Shown: one piece after another, positions 12,219 through 20,175 of the stretch
Numbering within the stretch: position 1 is the stretch's first letter
Layout of the letters: each line of letters starts with the position of its first letter
DNA from: a virus
Virus record (IMG/VR): IMGVR_UViG_3300030117_002432
Location: 1 to 29,453 of that record
Direction: 5' to 3' (one strand)
DNA: 29,453 nucleotides
Translations under genes and position numbers: made by a program
Notes under the pieces: generated by a model
What the model was told of the DNA's origin: nothing
The model's input: the letters and a program-made list of their open reading frames with translations, nothing else
Databases searched by the model: none

Positions 12219-13417
12219 AATCTATAATTTATTCCGATTGAACTGTTGTATATTTCTGTATCCCAAAACTTAGTGTATTCTCCCTCTAAGAATATACCAA
12301 ATCTTTTTATTTTCCATCCTATTACTGCACCAAACTGATAGTCTTCCCATTGTTCTAAGTTAGCATCTTTTCTAAGGCCACCTTTTCCATAGTTGTTTCT
12401 GTTCAGGTAACTAAAATCAATATCGCCTTGTATGTATTTATGATAACCAGGTAAGTAACTTCCGTATATATGAGTCCAAAAATTATTCCTATTATGGTAA
12501 AAATCAAAACCTATTATAGGAGATATTAAACCAAAGTCATCAATAAAAGCAAATTGCTCCTCATTCCATCTATTCATCAGATCGCCGAATATTGTATTTC
12601 TAAAATCTATATCTGAGTAAGCTACTATATCACCGTTACTATCTTTCCAAATCCAATCGTATCTTTCCTGTCCTGTTTCTATGTCTGTGTACTTAGTAAA
12701 GTGGTCTGTGTAACCGTAGATAAATCCTAAAGTGTACCAAGGGTTTATCGGGTATTCAATTACATTTCCGTTTGCATCTACATAAGTATCTGTTCTGTTT
12801 AACCAAATTTCTATAGGATTATATCCTGTACCTGTCTCTGCTGAGTGTGTTCTATATATTGCACCAGCACTTATACTTAATTTTCTACCTAAAGGTATTC
12901 TAGCTCTAAGCTCTGCTGATTGATATTTAAAACCAATGTTGCCTTGTTCTCTTTGTTCTAATTTAACAATGTGATATTTGCCTGTATGTCTAATAAAATA
13001 TCTTGAGTTTTTAAACTCCTCTCCTCTTTCTCTTTCTAATTCAAAATTAAACAAGTATTCAAAACCTTTAACTGCTGCTGTAGGTGCAGATAATCCAACT
13101 GTAGATTCTGACCCATCATAGTAATGTTTAGATTTTACCTCGTAATCAAAAAGGCCTAATCTTCTAATTCCAAAAGCTATACGATAATCAAATGGATAAT
13201 ATTCTGTTACATCAATAACTTCAGGTATGTCATATAAATTATCATCTGCTGGTCTCTCTACAAAATAATCCTTTACAGTATTTTTATAAGAGTTAGATAT
13301 ATCTCCTGATACATATACTGTAGAATACTTAAAAAGCTCATCATATACTTTTTTTAAGACTTGTGCTTGTGTGTTACAAAAAAACATAAGCATTATAAAT
13401 ATTAATAACTTTTTCAT
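12215..13417 (-). CDS. Predicted outer-membrane beta-barrel protein
   Basis: This 400-aa protein has a clean signal peptide (KKLLIFIMLMFFCNTQA, cleavage probably before QVLKK). The rest is rich in aromatic residues and alternating hydrophobic/polar strands (DYRIAFGIRRLGLFDYEV, KLSISAGAIYRTH, YTLGFIYGY, SPIIGFDFYHNRN, YQFGAVIGWKI, FGIFLEGEYTKFW) and ends in a strand SSIGINYRL, as expected for an outer-membrane barrel. It would be exported and inserted in the host outer membrane. It lies inside the lysis region, coupled by 4-nt overlaps to a thioredoxin-like gene before it and a one-TM gene after it. The role could be outer-membrane disruption, release or superinfection exclusion. I recall similar uncharacterised proteins in marine viruses. 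Confidence 0.7.
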   Translation of the reverse strand: MKKLLIFIMLMFFCNTQAQVLKKVYDELFKYSTVYVSGDISNSYKNTVKDYFVERPADDNLYDIPEVIDVTEYYPFDYRIAFGIRRLGLFDYEVKSKHYYDGSESTVGLSAPTAAVKGFEYLFNFELERERGEEFKNSRYFIRHTGKYHIVKLEQREQGNIGFKYQSAELRARIPLGRKLSISAGAIYRTHSAETGTGYNPIEIWLNRTDTYVDANGNVIEYPINPWYTLGFIYGYTDHFTKYTDIETGQERYDWIWKDSNGDIVAYSDIDFRNTIFGDLMNRWNEEQFAFIDDFGLISPIIGFDFYHNRNNFWTHIYGSYLPGYHKYIQGDIDFSYLNRNNYGKGGLRKDANLEQWEDYQFGAVIGWKIKRFGIFLEGEYTKFWDTEIYNSSIGINYRL

Positions 13418-13767
13418 CTAAATTTATTTTCTATTAGTTTGTTTATTTCTTTTTCAAGTTTTGTTTTATAATCTTCAGGCATTTTAAGTGTAATACCTGC
13501 CTCTACTCTATATACTTCATTACCATTGTTATAAAGCACTATAGTAGGTAAAAACTCTATTGTCTCATCAATAAAGTAATTTTCGTGTTTTGCGTTTTCA
13601 AAATCAAACACATAAGTATTATGTTCTCTATAATCTTTTATAGAAATTTGTTCAACAAAATCTGCTTTAAAAAGCACGACACTAATTTTTTCTTTATAGT
13701 ATTGACTATTAGCAGTTGATACAAACAGGACAATTAACAGGGCACATATTTTATTATTTAAGTTCAT
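13414..13767 (-). CDS. Secreted thioredoxin-like protein without Cys (copy 1)
   Basis: This 117-aa protein has a signal peptide (NKICALLIVLFVSTANS, cleavage likely before QYYKE). The mature part contains ISVVLFKADFVEQ, a middle helix, ETIEFLPTIVLYNNGNEVYR with the thioredoxin cis-Pro (LPT) and a C-terminal charged helix. No Cys remains in the mature protein, so no redox activity is expected. It is diverged from, but has the same layout as, the 107-aa protein at 11590-11913. It overlaps its one-TM partner gene by 14 nt and the barrel gene by 4 nt. Confidence 0.65.
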   Translation of the reverse strand: MNLNNKICALLIVLFVSTANSQYYKEKISVVLFKADFVEQISIKDYREHNTYVFDFENAKHENYFIDETIEFLPTIVLYNNGNEVYRVEAGITLKMPEDYKTKLEKEINKLIENKFR

Positions 13768-14050
13768 AAATTCGTTCTTCTATTTTCTCAACAGTTTCCT
13801 TTATCTCTTTTACATCCTCTTGTATGTTCTCTACTTGTTGCTGAGTTAAATCTATTTGAGATCGTATAAGCTTGTCTTTAAATTCTATTTCTTTATCTGA
13901 CACAGGAAAAGCAGGTAATTCTTTAGCCTCTGCTATGTCTGCTTGCATAATAAAATACATACTCGCAAGTGATATAGCACCACCTACAATTATTCCTATT
14001 GTCTTTAAATCAAGTTTTACTTGAGTTTCCTCATTAATTACTTTGCTCAT
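13754..14050 (-). CDS. One-TM coiled-coil protein, i-spanin-like (copy 1)
   Basis: This 98-aa protein has a short N-terminus, a transmembrane segment (KTIGIIVGGAISLASMYFIM, about 16-35) and a long charged C-terminal coiled coil (QQQVENIQEDVKEIKETVEK and EERIYEL). This predicts an inner-membrane anchor with a periplasmic rod, like an inner-membrane spanin. It is paralogous to the product at 11910-12218, sharing LDLKTIGIIV and SLASM in the same register. It starts inside the end of the preceding 89-aa gene. Confidence 0.65.
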   Translation of the reverse strand: MSKVINEETQVKLDLKTIGIIVGGAISLASMYFIMQADIAEAKELPAFPVSDKEIEFKDKLIRSQIDLTQQQVENIQEDVKEIKETVEKIEERIYELK

Positions 14051-14303
14051 TGTTCTCTATTTTTTGAATAGAGCCATCACTAAGATTTATATTTGAAAAA
14101 TCTCCGTATGTTTCTTTTAATTTAGTAATATATTTATTGAAGTCTGCTTCGGCTTGTGTCAAACTCTTATGCCACTCGTGTATTCTAACCTCTAAAATAT
14201 TTTTACTATGATATGCTTTACCTAGTTCAAGTTGATCTTTCGCTTGGTTATTTAACAAATCTTGTAATATCTCTAATTCTGATTCTTTTATTTTTTTACT
14301 CAT
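14034..14303 (-). CDS. Coiled-coil hypothetical protein (89 aa)
   Basis: The product starts MSKKIKESELEILQDLLNNQ and has a long helix with EVRIHEWHKSLTQAEADFNK, then KETYGDFSNINLSDGSIQKI. This arrangement (helical region followed by YGD-x-x-INL-x-DG) is common in small phage proteins near tail fibre and lysis genes in marine Bacteroidota phages, as I recall, but has no assigned function. It is the first gene after a candidate promoter (TATATTTG at 14320-14327) and overlaps the one-TM gene downstream by 17 nt. Confidence 0.65.
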   Translation of the reverse strand: MSKKIKESELEILQDLLNNQAKDQLELGKAYHSKNILEVRIHEWHKSLTQAEADFNKYITKLKETYGDFSNINLSDGSIQKIENNEQSN

Positions 14304-14319
14304 AATTTTATATTTTATT

Positions 14320-14327
14320 CAAATATA
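14320..14327 (-). promoter_or_regulatory. Candidate promoter of the envelope/lysis operon (-7 box)
   Basis: On the minus strand this is TATATTTG, a full TAnnTTTG -7 match, in the 29-nt gap between two genes and 16 nt before the ATG at 14303. A -33 TTG is not obvious at 19-23 nt, although AAGTTGG lies closer. It could start the transcript for the duplicated cassette, endolysin and holin. Confidence 0.4.
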
Positions 14328-14332
14328 GTAAA

Positions 14333-14653
14333 TTACCAACTTGGTTTTAATGAAACGTCTGTTGGATTTTCTTGTTTGTCTATCCGACCTGAAAGACTAC
14401 TTTTCATAGCATCTACATCTAACCCAGCTTCAAGCCATTTAATAACATCAGACTTTTTTAATTTATCATATTCAATAAAATTATCTTTGTCATATACAAC
14501 ACCATAAGTACCGTAAATATTTGAGTTATAATCGCCTTTATTAGCGTTGTAACCCCAATGCACGTTGTAAATAACATTGTCTTTTGAATCTTGACTTATT
14601 TTTGCATCTAGAGCTTGAATAACCCAAGTATAACTTATTTTTGATTTTGCCAT
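14333..14653 (-). CDS. Fibre-associated small protein, DUF7936-like
   Basis: The 106-aa product begins MAKSKISYTWVIQALDAKIS and has VIYNVHWGYNANKGDYNS, a YGTYGVVYDKDNFIEYDKL segment, VIKWLEAGLD and a C-terminal PTDVSLKPSW. The pattern T-W-x-I...VHW...YGS/T-GV...W...L-PW is the one I associate with the small conserved proteins (DUF7936 type) encoded next to tail fibres in marine phages. It follows the fibre gene by 6 nt. It may be a virion part or an assembly helper. Confidence 0.65.
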   Translation of the reverse strand: MAKSKISYTWVIQALDAKISQDSKDNVIYNVHWGYNANKGDYNSNIYGTYGVVYDKDNFIEYDKLKKSDVIKWLEAGLDVDAMKSSLSGRIDKQENPTDVSLKPSW

Positions 14654-14659
14654 AATTAC

Positions 14660-17443
14660 TTATTTTTTTATTTCTAGTTTTGGTTTACCTCTTTCATCAG
14701 TCCAATCTACTTCCATTATATGTTTATCTTTTCTGTCGCCTATTACAAGCCAGGAAACATAACCGTTAAAATCTTTGTTTTGACATTCTATATTTAACTC
14801 ATTACCCTCTACTTTTCCTCTAACTGCATCCCAACTATCCTCGTTTGTTGTAAATGCTTGTTTGTCATCTACAAGAGCTTCAAATGTTCCCTCTGTCATT
14901 CCAAAATGTTTATCAATATTAATTAATGCTTTGCCGTCAACAAGTTTTGCTTTTCCTCTATATATTAAATCTGTTAGTGGCGATTCTACAAAAGAATGAT
15001 ATAAATAATGTGTATCAGGTTTTACAGGGTGTTCTATTTTAAATGAACCTGACCCTTTACTTAATGCACCTGTTATAGTTAAATCTCCTCCAAAAGTAGC
15101 ATCTCCTGAACTTATTACAACATCGGCTGCATTTCCTTGACTACTTAATACTAAACCTGATTCTGCTCTAATTGCTAATTTTCCGTTGTGTGAAGATATA
15201 ATACCATTTGCACCACCTATAAACCCTATAGTTGTACTTGCTTCTTTAAATCTTTGGTGCATACTTCCTGCTGCTGCCTGTAAAGTTAAAATATTATCAG
15301 GTGCATCAGTTCCAACTCCTAAGTTGCCTGAACTATCTATAGTTAATCTATCATTAGTACCTAAACTAGCATTATCTGATATTTTAAATTTATCGCTATC
15401 TGAAGCATCTACCCCAATACAAAAAGTATTTCCACCATTTGTAATAAAACTCATACTTGCATCTCTTGTTGTTGATGTCGTTTCAATTTTAAGTGTTGGA
15501 AAATCATTATCTAATGCACTAACTAAATGTAAAGCATTTGTATCTGTCAATGAAGTAGCACCTATTGCAAGACCGCCACTATTTATATATGAATTATCAC
15601 CAGCAGCATTTAAAAAGGCTTTTACTGTACCATCGTTAGCTCTTAAAGTTAAACTTCCGTGTCCACTATTTTGACCCAAACTTGCTATTTTAACTGTGTT
15701 ACCACTGTGTGTTAAAGCTATTTCATCTTGATTAGAGCCTGTAGATTTAACATCTAGAATAACGGTTGGTGTCATACCAATTCCTACATCACCTGAACTA
15801 TTAATTCGCATTCTTTCTGCTGATCCATCTGCATCTACAAAAGCTAAACCATCACTACCATTTAAAGTAGCAAGAAAAAATCTTGATGTACCATTTTCTG
15901 AAAACTTTTGATATGTAACACCACTTGCAGCGTTTAAATGTAAAGTGTTACCAGCACCTGTTATATCAACTGTACCTGCAAAAGTTGCATTACCATCACC
16001 AGCAATTTTTAAATCATATCTTGAATCTGTTTCATTATAAATTATAAATCCATTTGAATCAACACTTATTTGCCAATCATCATAAGAAGTTGTATTTAAT
16101 TTATATGCTTTACCATCACCATTTAAAGTAACGTTACCTGCAAAAGTTGTATTCTCGCTTGAATCAATAGTAATTGCAGTTGTATTACCAACTCCGAGTT
16201 GTAAAGTGCCATTAAAATTATTATATATTTTAGAAGCATCTGAGGAATCTTGAAATATTCTTAAACCTGATGAATCACTTGTGCCATTTTTAATAACTAA
16301 TACACCACTCTCTAAATTAATACCAGTTTCTATTGTGGCGCTACCTGCAAAAGTTGCAGATACATCGTGATTTAAAGTCAATGATGTTCCCGCACCAGTA
16401 ACAAACACTATATTAGATTCACTTGATGTTGCAGTATTTTTTATTATACTCCAATTATTGCTACTTCCAGAAACATTATTTTTAATTGCTAAACCTGTAC
16501 CATCTATGTTTAAAGACACAGCCGATGCAAATATTCCTGTTGACCCAATCCCTAAATCTCCTGAAATAAGACCATCCCCTGTAACACTTACTCCTGCACT
16601 TGTAGTTTCAAACTTTTTAGAGTTATCATAATATAATTCTACAGCACCATCATCTATAAAAGTTGCTAAAGTTTCGCTAGTGCCTAATATATCTAACTGA
16701 CTAGCTGTTATTTTTAAATTTCCTGTTCCGTTATCAGTTATATAACTGTGATTTGCATCGTGGTATATTTCTAAATCTTCTCCTGTTCCAATAGTTAATT
16801 TTACATTATCCTCAAATCTAAACTTTTTACTAATTACAGTTGTTTCAGCAGACCCCGCTATTGTTATATATGGTGTGATTCCACCGCTGCCATCATCTGA
16901 TTTAATAAAAATATCAGCATCATTTGTATTTTGCTCTATATATAAATCTCCGGTTGAATTTATTATTTTTCCATCAGTTCCGTTATGTAAAAGTTTTAAG
17001 TCATCACTAGCACCTAAAGATAATTCTATATTATCTTCGAATCTTATATTTTTTTGTACTGTAGTAATTGCTTGACTTCCATCAAGAGTAAAATAGGTTG
17101 CAACTCCACCTGATCCATCATCAGACTGAAATATAACATCGCCATCATCAACTGTATTTACTATGGTAAGATTACCACTAGCATTTGTAATTGTAGAGCC
17201 ATCTATTGTAATGTTATCTACAACAAGATCACCTGTTATAAGTACATTTCCTGTTACATCTAACTCCTTGCCTGATGCTGCTGCACCACCAATACCAACA
17301 CCTGCTGTAGATAAATATAGAATACTATTATTACCTGAGCCATCAGTTATTTGTTGAGCAGTTGAACTTAAAACAGTACTAGCACTTGTTTTTAAGAGAC
17401 CTACATACGTTACCGATATTTGTGTATTTGTTAATGCTGCCAT
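14660..17443 (-). CDS. Long repetitive tail fibre
   Basis: This 927-aa protein is built from beta-rich repeats: SDDGSGG blocks occur twice near the N-terminus, each followed by an RFEDN-type strand and a DLKLLHNGTDG/DLEIYHDANH segment. Many copies of the type AGNVTLNG / TFAGTVDITG / GNATFAG and RLTIDSSGNLGVGTDAPD follow. The C-terminal ~135 residues are a distinct domain starting GSGSFKIEHPVKP, with DLIYRGKAKLVDG, INIDKHFGMTEGTF and ending in KLEIKK. I recall that tip domain in cyanophage and pelagiphage fibres. It is not the S74 chaperone. The fibre should bind the host surface. Confidence 0.85.
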   Translation of the reverse strand: MAALTNTQISVTYVGLLKTSASTVLSSTAQQITDGSGNNSILYLSTAGVGIGGAAASGKELDVTGNVLITGDLVVDNITIDGSTITNASGNLTIVNTVDDGDVIFQSDDGSGGVATYFTLDGSQAITTVQKNIRFEDNIELSLGASDDLKLLHNGTDGKIINSTGDLYIEQNTNDADIFIKSDDGSGGITPYITIAGSAETTVISKKFRFEDNVKLTIGTGEDLEIYHDANHSYITDNGTGNLKITASQLDILGTSETLATFIDDGAVELYYDNSKKFETTSAGVSVTGDGLISGDLGIGSTGIFASAVSLNIDGTGLAIKNNVSGSSNNWSIIKNTATSSESNIVFVTGAGTSLTLNHDVSATFAGSATIETGINLESGVLVIKNGTSDSSGLRIFQDSSDASKIYNNFNGTLQLGVGNTTAITIDSSENTTFAGNVTLNGDGKAYKLNTTSYDDWQISVDSNGFIIYNETDSRYDLKIAGDGNATFAGTVDITGAGNTLHLNAASGVTYQKFSENGTSRFFLATLNGSDGLAFVDADGSAERMRINSSGDVGIGMTPTVILDVKSTGSNQDEIALTHSGNTVKIASLGQNSGHGSLTLRANDGTVKAFLNAAGDNSYINSGGLAIGATSLTDTNALHLVSALDNDFPTLKIETTSTTRDASMSFITNGGNTFCIGVDASDSDKFKISDNASLGTNDRLTIDSSGNLGVGTDAPDNILTLQAAAGSMHQRFKEASTTIGFIGGANGIISSHNGKLAIRAESGLVLSSQGNAADVVISSGDATFGGDLTITGALSKGSGSFKIEHPVKPDTHYLYHSFVESPLTDLIYRGKAKLVDGKALINIDKHFGMTEGTFEALVDDKQAFTTNEDSWDAVRGKVEGNELNIECQNKDFNGYVSWLVIGDRKDKHIMEVDWTDERGKPKLEIKK
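15974..16356 (-). repeat. Recurrent 14-nt word inside the fibre gene
   Basis: The plus-strand word ACCTGCAAAAGTTG occurs exactly at 15974-15987, 16136-16149 and 16343-16356. On the coding strand it encodes the repeated TFAG strand. The conservation at DNA level suggests recent duplication or recombination within the fibre. Confidence 0.8.
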
Positions 17444-17504
17444 TACTCTTTAAATATGTAATTAATTTGTCAATATTTTTCTTTTTAACTTTATATGCTT
17501 TCAT
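17379..17504 (-). CDS. Possible small basic protein (41 aa) overlapping the fibre start
   Basis: The ATG overlaps the stop of the DUF6712 gene (ATGA), the usual junction in this genome. The product MKAYKVKKKNIDKLITYLKS continues into a polar stretch and ends at a TAG 64 nt inside the fibre gene in another frame. The first ~20 residues look like a genuine basic helix, while the part overlapping the fibre gene looks like a shadow. It may be a short real gene or a translational-coupling leader. Confidence 0.35.
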   Translation of the reverse strand: MKAYKVKKKNIDKLITYLKSNGSINKYTNIGNVCRSLKNKC

Positions 17505-18010
17505 AAAACCCATCCATTAAATAAAGCATCTTTATCAGGGTGTATGTCGTCATTTGTATTACTCGTATATTCAGGGAATAGATTTTGATTAAAGCTCATA
17601 TAATCTATAAATCTCCTTGTATAATATTCAGCTATATCTCTATGCTTTTCAATTAAATAATCTACTTCTTCTTTACTAACAGATTCACTATTCTCGCTTG
17701 TATGTTTAAACAAGCCACCGTTTTTAAGTGAATATGCAGCAAAAGGTAAATAATCAACCATTGCAAAGTGTATAAGCATAGGCTGTATGTATGTGTTTAC
17801 TAATGTCAAATAGTTGCCTGTTAAACTAGCACCACCTGTTCCAAGTATATCTGTACTTATTTTATTATATAGGTCTGTACCTAAATAGTTTCTTATATGT
17901 ATCTCCTGAGCAATTTTGACAAAACCGATAAACTTATCAACATCTACCGATCCATCAATAATTGAGTTTCTTTTTAAATCTATTGGTTTTATGAATAATG
18001 CTGTTGCCAT
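17501..18010 (-). CDS. DUF6712-type head-tail connector protein
   Basis: The 169-aa product fits the DUF6712 group of Bacteroidota phages: an N-terminal ALFIKPIDLKRNSII segment, VDVDKFIGFVKIAQEIHIRN followed by YLGTDLYNKI, a helix-rich middle (MLIHFAMVDYLPFAAY) and a C-terminal AEYYTRRFIDYM with a polar tail. The position right after the portal supports an adaptor role joining portal and tail, like gp6-type connectors, but that is inference from position. The start is 3 nt after the portal stop. Confidence 0.75.
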   Translation of the reverse strand: MATALFIKPIDLKRNSIIDGSVDVDKFIGFVKIAQEIHIRNYLGTDLYNKISTDILGTGGASLTGNYLTLVNTYIQPMLIHFAMVDYLPFAAYSLKNGGLFKHTSENSESVSKEEVDYLIEKHRDIAEYYTRRFIDYMSFNQNLFPEYTSNTNDDIHPDKDALFNGWVL

Positions 18011-18013
18011 ATC

Positions 18014-19765
18014 TTATTTGAAATTAGGGTGATGTCCATTATTAGGCATATCCTTTGGTGCTACCTTAGCTTTCTTGTGTCCTGCTGGTGTAGGCTTATA
18101 TGACTTAGGTATGCTTTTAACTTCATCATAGTTTTGTATCTTCTTTTTCATTGTCTTTGATTTTAGCCTATACAATACCTCACTAAAGAAATGTCCACAA
18201 TTAGGGCCACCTTTGTATTTAAACAAATCATAAGCTCTACCTTTATGTCCAAAAGACCTATTCACTCCAGCTCTACTTGCTTTATCTATATCTTCAATTC
18301 TATATACTACTCCTCTTTGACTTCTTGCCATCATAATTCTACAGAATTGTCTTGATTTGCCACTTGAATACTTTTGTGAATACTTATATCTTACTTTATA
18401 TAAAGATTTGTCTAAGTAGCTAAAACCACTTTTTTTACTATCTATACTTCTTTTTTCTAATTGTTGTTCTTTACTCTCTATGTTTTTTGTAGCCCATTCC
18501 TCTATATCTTCGTTCTCTGAGCTGTACTCTCTTGCATCTACTTCTTCCCATCTATTAGAAATTTTCTCTCCTCTAAGCTCATCTAATATAATATCAAACT
18601 CCTCATCAGATAAATCTTCTTGCTTTAATTTTACGCCTGTTTCTTCTTCTTTTGTTTCTTCATCCTCTACATTTTCTAAGTCTGTAAATTCTAATGGCTG
18701 TAAAGTTTTAAAGTATAGTTTTAAAGATATTTTATTATAAGCAAGTATTTGGTCAAAAGCATCTATCAATAAATGTTGAAATGGCCTAATAACTGTATTG
18801 TCTAGAAGTATAGAGGCAGTCTTTAACTCATCTGCATTGTTACCTAAACCTGTTTGGTCTTTAATTCCAATAAGCATAGGAGATACCACTCTATGAGACA
18901 CTAATATTTTTTTTGTGCTTTCTTCACTTAAAAATTGATATTGTTGATGTGCATCAGATAATTGAACAGGCTCAATACTAGCTGCTGTTTCTACATTGTC
19001 ATTGAAAGCTAGAATAAACTTACCTGCATTTGAAGTGCCTGAAAATTTTTGGTATATTCTTTGCTCTATCATCTCTCTTTCCTCCTCATTTGGAACACCA
19101 TTGTTAAAATTAATTAACATACTTGGTGCTAATCCATTCTTAATATTATTTAAATGATAATTAGAAACTTCTTCTTCAAGCTCACAATACTGAGTACCAC
19201 CTGTGTAATCTGTAGGGCTATAATAATAAAATCCAGCTCTATAAGGCTTTATATATAATATCTCTATAGCTTCATTACTTTTACCAAAACTTGGTATTCT
19301 TTTTAACTTGCTTGTTGGTTTATATTCTGCCCAATCAGAAAAATAATAGTATGCTTCTATTTCTCCATCTTTATTAGCTTTTTCTGCTCTTAAAGTTTCT
19401 ACAGGAAAATGCTCAATTTGTGCTATTTTGTTTCTGTCTTTAGAATATATTATTTGTATTGCACATTGACCCATTAATTTAAGATCGTAACAAAGTTTTC
19501 TAACACAATCATTGTTAAACAAAGAAACCATTTGTGCATACTCATCAGGTTTTTTGTTACTATCGGTTGCATCTAATCCTTTACCATAAATCATAGCTGA
19601 TATGGCATTTATAACTGCGTTATTTGTAGGACTACCATTGTACCTATCAATTAAGTATTTAAAATAATTGTTATCCTCTCCATAAGCTATCCACTCTTTG
19701 TTTCTATACTCTATAATTTTTGGTGTAGCATAGCTACTTAAATTTATTACTCTTAAATCGTTCAT
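18014..19765 (-). CDS. Portal protein with C-terminal extension
   Basis: The 583-aa protein has a portal core: NNAVINAISAMIYGKG (48-63), wing/stem strands up to ~240, then FLSEESTKKILVSHRVVSP (278-296), GLGNNADELKTAS (306-318) and a helix VIRPFQHLLIDAFDQI (325-340). It would form the dodecameric DNA gate at one capsid vertex. From ~360 an acidic linker leads to an extra domain (about 445-583) with SRQFCRIMMARS, DLFKYKGGPNCGHFF and the end motif APKDMPNNGHHP. I recall this extension in other Bacteroidota phage head proteins. The start overlaps the preceding gene (ATGA). Confidence 0.88.
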   Translation of the reverse strand: MNDLRVINLSSYATPKIIEYRNKEWIAYGEDNNYFKYLIDRYNGSPTNNAVINAISAMIYGKGLDATDSNKKPDEYAQMVSLFNNDCVRKLCYDLKLMGQCAIQIIYSKDRNKIAQIEHFPVETLRAEKANKDGEIEAYYYFSDWAEYKPTSKLKRIPSFGKSNEAIEILYIKPYRAGFYYYSPTDYTGGTQYCELEEEVSNYHLNNIKNGLAPSMLINFNNGVPNEEEREMIEQRIYQKFSGTSNAGKFILAFNDNVETAASIEPVQLSDAHQQYQFLSEESTKKILVSHRVVSPMLIGIKDQTGLGNNADELKTASILLDNTVIRPFQHLLIDAFDQILAYNKISLKLYFKTLQPLEFTDLENVEDEETKEEETGVKLKQEDLSDEEFDIILDELRGEKISNRWEEVDAREYSSENEDIEEWATKNIESKEQQLEKRSIDSKKSGFSYLDKSLYKVRYKYSQKYSSGKSRQFCRIMMARSQRGVVYRIEDIDKASRAGVNRSFGHKGRAYDLFKYKGGPNCGHFFSEVLYRLKSKTMKKKIQNYDEVKSIPKSYKPTPAGHKKAKVAPKDMPNNGHHPNFK

Positions 19766-20133
19766 ACTATTATATAATCGTTATCGTGTGATCCTGCTGT
19801 TTCATCAAAGGTAAACTCTCCATTATTAATATCATAATAATTGTTGTTTGCTTGATTAACAGTTTGGTCGGTACAAAAAATTTTGTCTCTATAAACTAAC
19901 GATGAGCCTGACAACAATTTTAAATCATAAAATCTTCCCTCTTTTAAAACAGGACTTATGGTCACAGATACTGTTTTGTAATTACCAGAGCTTACACTTG
20001 CTGCACTAACACTTGAACTAAAAACCTCTTCATTTGTGCTTGTGTCTCTGAGCTTCATAGTGTATGTTGAAGCAAATGTTCTTGGTATTACATCTATATT
20101 CTGCGAGGATGAACTTGTTGTCATAATCTTCAT
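19762..20133 (-). CDS. Putative minor structural protein (123 aa)
   Basis: The product begins MKIMTTSSSSQNIDVIPR and is Ser/Thr/Asn-rich with beta-strand-like pieces (TYTMKLRDTSTNEEVFSS, KTVSVTISPVLKEGRFYDL, SLVYRDKIFCTDQ). It resembles short Ig-like or jelly-roll virion proteins of marine phages, with no specific match. The start at 20133 is supported by the CGATATATA element placed exactly 3 nt upstream, as in two other structural genes. It ends overlapping the portal ATG, so portal translation may be coupled to it. Confidence 0.6.
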   Translation of the reverse strand: MKIMTTSSSSQNIDVIPRTFASTYTMKLRDTSTNEEVFSSSVSAASVSSGNYKTVSVTISPVLKEGRFYDLKLLSGSSLVYRDKIFCTDQTVNQANNNYYDINNGEFTFDETAGSHDNDYIIV

Positions 20134-20136
20134 ACT

Positions 20137-20145
20137 TATATATCG
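20137..20145 (-). promoter_or_regulatory. CGATATATA start-proximal element, copy 1
   Basis: Minus strand CGATATATA followed by AGT and then ATG of the 123-aa gene. The same nine bases with the same 3-nt spacing occur before the genes at 23116 and 24909. It could be a promoter or a translation-initiation signal. Confidence 0.5.
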
Positions 20146-20175
20146 AAATAATAATGCTATTTTGTATAGAGATAT

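Noticed and set aside
12215-13417. Beta-barrel protein as an outer-membrane lipoprotein (o-spanin)
   Set aside because: The Cys in the signal peptide is preceded by Phe-Phe, which does not fit a lipobox, and a TQA-Q cleavage site is better.
15186-15674. 162-codon plus-strand ORF inside the fibre gene
   Set aside because: It is antisense to a long, clearly coding repetitive fibre. The open frame follows from the repetitive codon pattern, it has no promoter, and all supported genes are on the minus strand.
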